From an uncultured Bacteroidota bacterium (GTDB lineage: Bacteria; Bacteroidota; Bacteroidia; Chitinophagales; Chitinophagaceae), in assembly GCA_903913355.1 (NCBI GenBank), contig CAIWKU010000165.1:1-11407 (forward strand): DNA of 11,407 nucleotides, given 5' to 3'. The notes beneath the pieces were generated by a model. That model did not search any database, was not told where the DNA came from, and worked only from the letters and a program-made list of their open reading frames with translations. How positions within the stretch are numbered: position 1 is the first letter of the stretch; each line of letters opens with the position of its first letter. The position numbers and the translations under genes were made by a program. Positions 4,522 through 11,407 of the stretch are shown piece after piece.

Positions 4522-6927
4522 TTATTTGGTTTCTATGATCAGGGATGCATACCCTGGAACACCGTTCTGGCTGATACCCTGTATCACAATTGCATATTTA
4601 CCGCTTAGGTCAGATGTATAAAAATGGAGCTCTTTTTTGCCAGTTTTGTCTGTAAGAATATCCGGTGCCCAATACAATACATTTCGCATATCCGGTAATC
4701 GGCTTCGCTGTTGTTCCGGCGAATTATATTCTGGCATATAAAAATCTTTGTGTTTTTGCATGCCTTCATATTCCAACACAAGGGCATTGGGATCCAATGG
4801 AAAATTAGCCAGATCACCGTGATAGCTTAGGTAACTTAAAATCCCATGACTCACCAAACCGCCCGTTATATTGGTTTGAGCCAGCACATCCAATTGCTTT
4901 ATTTTCAACGGATCAAAAGCAATCATTTTATTGGTATTAAACACAGGTACACCGTCCATTAATAATAAAGGTTCTTCCTGCACCACCTGTTGTAATTTTT
5001 TATTCCATATACCAAATTGAAAACGATTCCCTCTCAGCTTCACGCGTATTTCATTAACATATTCCCGCATGACTTCTTCCATAGAAGTAAATCTTGTATA
5101 GGCATCTAATTGGTAACTATTATCCGGTTTTCCGAAAAAATTAGCTGTATCAGCAGAAAGCTTTATAGGCAGCGTTTTATCATAACTATTTTCTATCTGT
5201 GCGGCAAAGCTTCTGTTTAGCAACAGGTTTTTGGTATTAAAGGGAAGTGCAAATGTTTTGACTTTATTACCTGAATACTGATCAGAAAAAGGATCCGTGA
5301 TACTAATCCGATAAACACTATCTACTTCATAATTGGTTTGCACAATCACTTCATTGGATTCTGTATAGATACCCGGATTAAACGTTATATCCCCTGCAGC
5401 ATTACTGGTGGCGGTTGCAAACTTATAATGCGTTCCGGGAACGGAGAGATAAGCCATGATCTTATCTGCAGGGGCTCCTGTTTTCTTATTCGTGATTTTT
5501 CCGCGAATCAGCGGTCCTTCGGTTTCAGGTAAAAACTCAAAAGGTTTTTGTGTTTCTGTCAGCATATCCTCCCAGCGAAATCTTGACCAGCCCTGTGTAA
5601 GCATCAGGTTATCTGCAGCCATTGCCCGTTCATTTTCTGTAGCCGGATCGTCTATAAAATAATAGCCCGGTGATTCTATCCTGCCTTTCAGTTCAAAACT
5701 GAGTAACAAATAACTCAATATATCGGTTGGCAATTCGGAGGATTGAAGTGAATCCACCAAAAAAACCGACATGGACAAATTTGACGGCACATACTGTGCT
5801 AATTCATTTTGGGTATTCAATGAAATCGTCATTTTCTCTCTTGCTCCCACCAGGGTTTTACCCGCAGACAACTGAATGGCTAACTTTTTTTGTGGCTTTT
5901 TGAAATATAGTCGCTCGCAAACCGGTTTCCCTTTACTATTGAAAAGAGTAATATGTGAAATGCCATCTGCGAAACTACTTTTGTTGCTGGTAAAAACGGC
6001 TACGCCATTCACCATGGTGGCAGACTGCAGGGTTTTATATAACTGACCCGAATGGATAAACAGGCTAAGATTTTCTCCGGGTGTATTGCCCATCGCATGC
6101 GCCGTAATAGTGATTTCCTGATCGTTTTTATCAGCAAGGGTTACTAGATATCCCTGGTTCTGTGCCTGGGGTAAGGATCTTTGTACTAAAGAATCTCCGA
6201 TCTGTATAAAGGCAGTATATCGTTCGCCCGATTGGGGATTTACTGTAAAACGACCCATTCCAAATTTTCCTGATTGAAAACGGGCTACGGTATCTTTTCT
6301 TTGATTGAGAATATACCCTTTGCAGGCAACGGAAGATTCGTTTTGGTCAATGGCTTTAAAGGCAATCACAGAATTAACCCCATTCAGGAGAATCCCGCTT
6401 TCCGGAAAAAACTGCACATCATACGCTGTACTTTTTACAGAAACAACTGCTTTGCCAGATTCGCGCAAGGTATTGACAATGCTGATGGGTTCTTCATAAT
6501 ACAAAGCCGGGCCGAAATTTTTCATCCATTGTGTATAGCCCCTAAGTATATAATTGCCTGAGAGAACGGTAGACGGTATAGAAAGGGATGCTTCTCCGGT
6601 GGCATCACTAACAGCCATTTTGGTTCTTAGAACCGGGTTTTGATTTTTATCGAGTATTTCAATATAAACCACTTTGCTAAGGGTTGACAACGCATGAAAA
6701 AAACCATCGGTAACATAGGCTTTCATCCAGATAGTTTCCCCTGCCAGGTAAAAATTTTTATCGGTATGTATAAATACTTTTTCCTGGTAATGATCCGATT
6801 GGTATTGTTGAAAAGATGCTATTAATGAATTATTTGGCGGCTCTTGCGAGTATACAGACATATACATCATGATCAGGGAAATGATCAGGATTCTTGTTTT
6901 ATATGGATATCGTTTCTTTATCTGCAT
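4522..6927 (-). CDS. MG2/plug-like outer-membrane-associated protein
   Basis: This encodes 801 residues with a signal peptide of about 28 residues (ending SVYSQ). Residues 48-150 form a macroglobulin MG2-like domain with the hallmark YQEKVFIHTDKNFYLAGETI. Several further beta-sandwich stretches follow to about 460. Residues about 470-545 (GPLIRGKITNKKTGAPADKI) look like a carboxypeptidase-regulatory or Ig-like fold. Residues 653-705, containing PLLLMDGVPVF and FDPLKIKQLDVL, resemble the plug of TonB-dependent receptors without a following barrel. The last 45 residues (WAPDILTDKTGKKELHFYTSD) form another beta domain. This architecture recurs in Bacteroidota beside TonB-dependent receptors; its function is not established. 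It is the last gene of the operon, 15 bp after the DUF4249 gene. A role as a periplasmic or surface partner of the receptor is inferred. Confidence 0.75.
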   Translation of the reverse strand: MQIKKRYPYKTRILIISLIMMYMSVYSQEPPNNSLIASFQQYQSDHYQEKVFIHTDKNFYLAGETIWMKAYVTDGFFHALSTLSKVVYIEILDKNQNPVLRTKMAVSDATGEASLSIPSTVLSGNYILRGYTQWMKNFGPALYYEEPISIVNTLRESGKAVVSVKSTAYDVQFFPESGILLNGVNSVIAFKAIDQNESSVACKGYILNQRKDTVARFQSGKFGMGRFTVNPQSGERYTAFIQIGDSLVQRSLPQAQNQGYLVTLADKNDQEITITAHAMGNTPGENLSLFIHSGQLYKTLQSATMVNGVAVFTSNKSSFADGISHITLFNSKGKPVCERLYFKKPQKKLAIQLSAGKTLVGAREKMTISLNTQNELAQYVPSNLSMSVFLVDSLQSSELPTDILSYLLLSFELKGRIESPGYYFIDDPATENERAMAADNLMLTQGWSRFRWEDMLTETQKPFEFLPETEGPLIRGKITNKKTGAPADKIMAYLSVPGTHYKFATATSNAAGDITFNPGIYTESNEVIVQTNYEVDSVYRISITDPFSDQYSGNKVKTFALPFNTKNLLLNRSFAAQIENSYDKTLPIKLSADTANFFGKPDNSYQLDAYTRFTSMEEVMREYVNEIRVKLRGNRFQFGIWNKKLQQVVQEEPLLLMDGVPVFNTNKMIAFDPLKIKQLDVLAQTNITGGLVSHGILSYLSYHGDLANFPLDPNALVLEYEGMQKHKDFYMPEYNSPEQQRSRLPDMRNVLYWAPDILTDKTGKKELHFYTSDLSGKYAIVIQGISQNGVPGYASLIIETK

Positions 6928-6938
6928 GATTATTATAT

Positions 6939-6944
6939 CTCCTT
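6939..6944 (-). promoter_or_regulatory. Shine-Dalgarno-like AAGGAG before the MG2/plug gene
   Basis: Read on the minus strand, the stop of the DUF4249 gene runs straight into TAAGGAGAT, placing AAGGAG 11 nt before the ATG at 6927. Bacteroidota seldom use such sites, and the other genes here lack one. It supports this start and suggests independent initiation, though a chance match is possible. Confidence 0.4.
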
Positions 6945-8121
6945 ACCAAAATGAGGGTTTTGCATTGGTGCCACCTTGTGTACGGCAGTCAACACAATAT
7001 TTTTTTACAATTATCAATGCCGGAATATTATTGCCAGTAAAATACCAGGGTGTATAAGAAGTATCCGGAAACGTGTATAATTGAAAATTATTCGGGTCAG
7101 TTGGAATAATCTGGGTGGTACATTCATTATAGGGTTCAAATTTTACCCAATTACCGCCTACCTGTCCATTGGTAATAAAAATTCTTTTTTGCTGAATACT
7201 GCATGCAGAAATATAGCCTATTACGGGCTCTCCCGGATTGGTAATACATTGAATATTGCTATTGAGTTGGGAAGGAAGCAGATCAAATAATCCTCCCAGG
7301 CTTTGCGAATTATTCTGAACAAGCAGCCAATATTTATAAGCGTCTTCGCTAATCGCATATTGGTTTACCTGTATACTATATCGAATCGTTATTCTTTCAT
7401 TATTCAGGGGAATAAATGTTACCGGCTGCAAACTGATTACATCCTGGCTTAACCCAAGTGAATTGGCTACGGTGATATTGGTAGCGGGAGCCGTAGTATA
7501 ACATTGATGCGTTTGACGGGGATCGTTCATAAAATCAGCATCCAGGGGTGTTACAATACCGTTGATCAACACCCAATAAGCCTGTTCGGGTGCATTGTGC
7601 TGCCAGGTTTCAGTATAATCCCAGCGATAATAATGTGTGGCATTGGCCGGATCGTGTGTACTCACATTGATGGTTACTCCGTAATTTACCGGGCTTTGTT
7701 TCCAGGTAACACTATCAATGGGCGCAGTGGCTTTAGGGGCAACCATAGCAGATTGATAATGATGACCATCTGCAGTAGTAATGGCTACTCCATATTGATC
7801 ATTCATGGCCAGATTTAATGCAGCGCTGGTATATTTTCCGGTACGATTGGAATCCACCATTGGGTAAGAATTACCAGAACCAGAAATAATTGATATCTGT
7901 GCGCCCAATTCCGGAATAAAAGAAACGGTATCTGCCAGGTTTTTACTCCTGCTTAATACGATAGTAGTAATGCCATTGGCACCGGTATTGATTACCCCAT
8001 CTACCACCAGGTAGCGATTAGCGGAAGTGATTGCTTTTGGTTCATATTTTTTGACACAGGTAACCAATCCCATAATCAGTATGGCCATCCCCAATATCCG
8101 TATGATTCTATTTCTTTTCAT
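6943..8121 (-). CDS. DUF4249 family lipoprotein
   Basis: This encodes 392 residues from the ATG at 8121. The N-terminus has basic residues, a hydrophobic run and LVTC with Cys22, a lipobox-like site in which Thr at -1 is less usual. The body is beta-rich and begins with the DUF4249-typical YLVVDGVIN segment near residue 37. The end is diagnostic of the family: PALIIVKKYCVDCRTQGGT, then KPSFW, with a CxxC-like CVDC close to the C-terminus. DUF4249 proteins are widespread in Bacteroidota and are usually encoded directly beside an STN-bearing TonB-dependent receptor, as here, where it starts five bases after the receptor stop. By analogy with SusD-like partners it may be a surface lipoprotein working with the receptor, but that is inference and the ligand is unknown. 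Confidence 0.88.
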   Translation of the reverse strand: MKRNRIIRILGMAILIMGLVTCVKKYEPKAITSANRYLVVDGVINTGANGITTIVLSRSKNLADTVSFIPELGAQISIISGSGNSYPMVDSNRTGKYTSAALNLAMNDQYGVAITTADGHHYQSAMVAPKATAPIDSVTWKQSPVNYGVTINVSTHDPANATHYYRWDYTETWQHNAPEQAYWVLINGIVTPLDADFMNDPRQTHQCYTTAPATNITVANSLGLSQDVISLQPVTFIPLNNERITIRYSIQVNQYAISEDAYKYWLLVQNNSQSLGGLFDLLPSQLNSNIQCITNPGEPVIGYISACSIQQKRIFITNGQVGGNWVKFEPYNECTTQIIPTDPNNFQLYTFPDTSYTPWYFTGNNIPALIIVKKYCVDCRTQGGTNAKPSFW

Positions 8122-8126
8122 TCAAC

Positions 8127-10898
8127 TCAGAACTTTAGATTATAAGTGATAAATGGAATGATGGAACCAAAAATCGAAAGCTGGTAGCCTTGTACATGTC
8201 CGCCCGTATTGATAAAATACACCGAATACGCGTTTTGTCTGGCAGTCAGGTTATAAATACCCAGTGACCATGAGCTATGTATTTTTTGTTTGATTTTATG
8301 ATTGCCATCCAGGTTTACAGATACATCTGATCTGAAATAATCAGGAATCCGGTATTGATTTCTGTCTGAGTAATACAGGGAAGTGGCTCCGCTGATATTA
8401 AAAGTTGCCAATGGTAAAGTAATCGGTCTGCCGGTGCTATATACCATGTTACCCGATAAACTAATCCGATGTGAAAACTGGTAATTGGCAATCAGGTTTA
8501 TACTATGTGGTTTATCAAAATCGGCAGGATAATAACTGCCTTTGTTAACCGCTTCGCCAGCAGTGGGATCATCTGTTTTCAGGAAAGTTCTTGAAAAAGT
8601 ATAACTAAGCCATCCGTTTAATTTTCCTGCGTTTTTCTTTACCAGCAATTCAATACCATAGGCTTTCCCCTTACTATTGAGCACTTCCGTTTCAATATGA
8701 TGGTTCAGTACCAGGCTTGCGCCACTTTTATAATCGAGGTAGTGGTTGATATTTTTATAGTACACTTCCACAGATGTTTCAATGGTATTATTTTTCAGGT
8801 TTTTATAATACCCAACCGAAAACTGATCACCGGTTTGTGGCTGAATATTCGGATCACTCAATTTCCAGATATCGGTGGGTGAAATAGCAGTTGTATTGGA
8901 AAGCATATGAATATACTGCTGTAAAGTATTGTAACTGAATTTAACCGAACTGTTATTGGATAGCTCATACTTCATAGATATCCTGATTTCAGGGGCCATA
9001 TAGGTTTTAATGATTTTTCCATTGGCATATTGAACAGAATCCAAAATCGTATTCACTGTTTTGGGAACACCCGGTTGGTATTGGTTAATGCTATGCGGAC
9101 CCAGGTAATTGAAGATGGAAAAATGCACCCCTGCATTGATAGAGAATTTATTACTTACCGAATAGGTATCTCCCAGGTAAACTGCCGATTCCAATCCCTG
9201 CTCTTTCGGTACCGTATTCGGGGCCACCAGTGATTGATTACCCGTTGGTGTATACGTACCGGGGTGTAATAAATACTGGGTAGTGGTGAGGCCAAAATTC
9301 AATGCATGTTTATCATTCAGTTTATAATTGAAATCGGCCCGAAGATTATTCTGGTTGATATCAAAACCCAAAGTATATCCATTAATGGGTACAAACTGAC
9401 TGGTTACAGAATATTGATAATGATCTACACCGGCAGTGAGTACCCCATAGAATTTATTATTAAAAATATGACGCCATTTTATATTGGCACTTGAATTACC
9501 ATATTTATACGTGGTGTCATTATTGAAATTAAAATTGTCTCTGCTCAAATACCCGGTTAAATAAAGAAAGTTCTTTGCATTGATGGTATGGGTTACATGC
9601 AGATTCAAATCATAAAAAGATGCATCACTTCTATTATAAGCCGCATTGGGCAGGCTATGGAGAATCCAGTCAGAATAGGTAGTTCTGCCTCCAATGATCA
9701 CTGATGTTTTTCCGTTATTTAAGGGACCTTCTAAAGTAAATTTACTGGTAAGCGGACTGATACCGGCTACCCCTGTCCATGTTTTAGAATTGCCATCTTT
9801 CATCTGTACATCTAATACGGAGGATAGTCGACCACCATATTTTTCGGGAATAGCACTTTTATAGAGCTCTATGCTTTTTACGATATCCGGATCAAATGCA
9901 CTAAAGAAACCGAATAGATGAGAGGGATTATAAATAGTGGCATCATTAAATAAAATCAGGTTCTGGTCGGTAGATCCTCCTCTTACATTAAAGCCCGAAC
10001 TGGCTTCTCCCACAGAGGTAACACCTGGCAGGGTAAGCACCACTTTTAAAATATCGGCTTCGCCAAAAACAACCGGCACCAGTTTAATGGCTTTGATATT
10101 TAATTTGATAACGCCCATCTGCATGCTTTTCACATTGGCGCTTTTTTCGCGATTATAGACGACTACTTCTTTCAGGTTCTCTACAAAATCTGTCAGCTCA
10201 ATATTCAGCTTGCCATCTGCATGCACGGCCAGTTGCATACGCATATCTTTCTTTCCCATACTGCTGATCCGCAATCCACGCCATCCTTTGGGCAGGGTGA
10301 GGGAATAATATCCAAACTGATCTGTATGTGTGTTCAGATAGGGTGTGTCAATGTATAATGTGGCACCTGCAATGGCTTCACCATTTCTTATATCTTTTAC
10401 ATAGCCTGTTATGGTGGCTTTTCCTACATCATGCCCGGTATTTTTTCCTATCTCATATAATTTATTCTCAGTGGACACTTTCAATTTTTCATTGACCGAT
10501 GCATCATTATCCGTATTCGGATTATTCTGATTTCCATCTTCTCCGAAGCGGTTGGATTCAAACAAACCAGAAGGCAGGTTCGTTTTAAACACTACCAGGT
10601 TACTTATATACACCCTGTTATGATTATCTACCAGATAGTGAAACCGTGTTTTATTGAATACGTTTTCCAATAATTGTTTAAGGCTTACCTGTTTTACCGT
10701 TAAGCTAATTTCAAAATCTGCCAACTCAGCCGAATCATAATAAAAATGGCATCCATATTTGGCTTCGAGGCTATCGGCAAATTTAGCAAAGGGCGTATTC
10801 TCAAAATTCCAGTTATAGCGTTTGGTTTCCTGAGATTCTGCTGATTCAAAGCAGGATAACAGGAACAAGGTTAATATGATGGAATATAAATAACGCAT
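8127..10898 (-). CDS. TonB-dependent receptor with N-terminal STN and carboxypeptidase-like domains
   Basis: This encodes 923 residues. A short hydrophobic leader precedes ESAESQE; LLSC at 13-16 is also lipobox-like, so the cleavage mode is uncertain. Residues about 28-100 form an STN (secretin/TonB short N-terminal) domain. A low-complexity, Asn-rich linker (about 119-137) leads to a carboxypeptidase-regulatory-like domain at 161-240 (ATITGYVKDIRNGEAIAGAT). The plug spans about 255-370, with LTLPGVTSVGEASSGFNVRG, the run DQNLILFNDATIYNPSHLFG, and PEKYGGRLSSVLDVQMKDG. The barrel continues to a terminal Phe in ITYNLKF. STN domains in some receptors signal to an anti-sigma factor, but no FecR or sigma factor is seen here. 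The start ATG shares one base with the upstream stop (TGATG), implying translational coupling. It is an outer-membrane importer; the substrate is not readable. Confidence 0.92.
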   Translation of the reverse strand: MRYLYSIILTLFLLSCFESAESQETKRYNWNFENTPFAKFADSLEAKYGCHFYYDSAELADFEISLTVKQVSLKQLLENVFNKTRFHYLVDNHNRVYISNLVVFKTNLPSGLFESNRFGEDGNQNNPNTDNDASVNEKLKVSTENKLYEIGKNTGHDVGKATITGYVKDIRNGEAIAGATLYIDTPYLNTHTDQFGYYSLTLPKGWRGLRISSMGKKDMRMQLAVHADGKLNIELTDFVENLKEVVVYNREKSANVKSMQMGVIKLNIKAIKLVPVVFGEADILKVVLTLPGVTSVGEASSGFNVRGGSTDQNLILFNDATIYNPSHLFGFFSAFDPDIVKSIELYKSAIPEKYGGRLSSVLDVQMKDGNSKTWTGVAGISPLTSKFTLEGPLNNGKTSVIIGGRTTYSDWILHSLPNAAYNRSDASFYDLNLHVTHTINAKNFLYLTGYLSRDNFNFNNDTTYKYGNSSANIKWRHIFNNKFYGVLTAGVDHYQYSVTSQFVPINGYTLGFDINQNNLRADFNYKLNDKHALNFGLTTTQYLLHPGTYTPTGNQSLVAPNTVPKEQGLESAVYLGDTYSVSNKFSINAGVHFSIFNYLGPHSINQYQPGVPKTVNTILDSVQYANGKIIKTYMAPEIRISMKYELSNNSSVKFSYNTLQQYIHMLSNTTAISPTDIWKLSDPNIQPQTGDQFSVGYYKNLKNNTIETSVEVYYKNINHYLDYKSGASLVLNHHIETEVLNSKGKAYGIELLVKKNAGKLNGWLSYTFSRTFLKTDDPTAGEAVNKGSYYPADFDKPHSINLIANYQFSHRISLSGNMVYSTGRPITLPLATFNISGATSLYYSDRNQYRIPDYFRSDVSVNLDGNHKIKQKIHSSWSLGIYNLTARQNAYSVYFINTGGHVQGYQLSIFGSIIPFITYNLKF

Positions 10899-11407
10899 CA
10901 GAGTTGGGTAAGTTGATCGTAATAAGCCAGGGTTTTCTGAATCGTATTTTCCGGATCTCTTTTAAAACTCAATTTATTTTTAGAAATGAATTTTTTTAAT
11001 TCAGAGGTATGGTCTTTAAAAATTTTTACTAATTCATGCTCAGAATTAATTGCATAGAAATTATTGCCCATTTCCACGTAATAATCGTTGTAGCTAATAT
11101 AGGTTACTGACTGGTCTTCTGCCCTGGAAGAGAATGTAAATTTTTTCTCATAAATACCCCATGCGGCCTCTTTTCCGCTATATAATTTTTCTGCATAGAG
11201 TTTGTTTGTATGCATTGCCTGTGCGGCTTTCTCGCTTATCTTATTGAATTCATGATGATCGATAATAAAATAATCTACTTTTTCATTCAGCAGTTGAAAT
11301 GAAACATTGGAAACAGGATTTGTAAGCACCAGCACATTATCCGGTATCTGAAAATGCATCAACACACTATCATATTTCTGACCATCATAGCCAACGGTTG
11401 AAAGCAA
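10898..11407 (-). CDS. Uncharacterised protein upstream of TonB receptor, N-terminus outside window
   Basis: The frame is open to the right edge, so the 169 residues seen are the C-terminal part; the TTG at the edge should not be taken as the true start. The visible part is soluble-looking, with beta-type segments (FHEMEM-like alternation around DNVLVLTNPVSNVSFQLL and DYFIIDHHEF). It has a tyrosine-rich stretch (YISYNDYYVEMGNNFYAI) and a basic helical tail (SELKKFISKNKLSFKRDPEN) ending AYYDQLTQL. Similar proteins precede TonB receptors in Bacteroidota as far as can be recalled, but no named family is recognised. Its stop overlaps the receptor start by one base, so the two are coupled, pointing to a shared process at the cell envelope. 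No cofactor or catalytic motif is evident. Confidence 0.65.
   Translation of the reverse strand: MLSTVGYDGQKYDSVLMHFQIPDNVLVLTNPVSNVSFQLLNEKVDYFIIDHHEFNKISEKAAQAMHTNKLYAEKLYSGKEAAWGIYEKKFTFSSRAEDQSVTYISYNDYYVEMGNNFYAINSEHELVKIFKDHTSELKKFISKNKLSFKRDPENTIQKTLAYYDQLTQL

Overview
The window looks like chromosomal DNA of a member of the Bacteroidota, probably the Chitinophagaceae or a close relative. The basis is the low to moderate GC content, the DUF4249 lipoprotein paired with a TonB-dependent receptor carrying an N-terminal STN domain, the MG2/plug-type outer-membrane-associated protein, and the near absence of Shine-Dalgarno sequences. No rRNA, tRNA, CRISPR array or insertion sequence was found.

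Left block (1-1508). A minus-strand gene with a DUF1016 N-terminal (YhcG-type) domain runs off the left edge; it appears to start a second copy of the same domain just before the edge. A divergent plus-strand gene encodes a 71-residue two-helix membrane protein of the PLDc_N type. Between them lies a near-symmetric, AT-rich 41-bp perfect palindrome. The next intergenic region carries an FNR/Crp-like site and a second perfect palindrome that ends two bases before the next start codon.

Electron-transfer block (1509-3511). Three plus-strand genes form a tight operon: a secreted monoheme cytochrome c, an outer-membrane beta-barrel porin, and a small monoheme cytochrome lipoprotein. Together they look like a compact porin-cytochrome module, and the FNR-like site upstream suggests redox or nitrosative control.

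Convergent gap (3512-3847). This 336-bp gap holds a 259-bp inverted-repeat element made of degenerate 11-bp TTCGACC-type units. It contains two perfect hairpins that share sequence and cannot form together.

Right block (3848-11407). A PhnA-family zinc-ribbon protein is followed upstream by a four-gene minus-strand operon. In transcription order this is a conserved-looking protein truncated by the window edge, an STN-bearing TonB-dependent receptor, a DUF4249 lipoprotein, and an 801-residue MG2/plug-like protein. The genes overlap or are separated by 5 and 15 bases, so they are probably co-transcribed and act together at the outer membrane in uptake or surface-complex assembly. The substrate cannot be read from the sequence.
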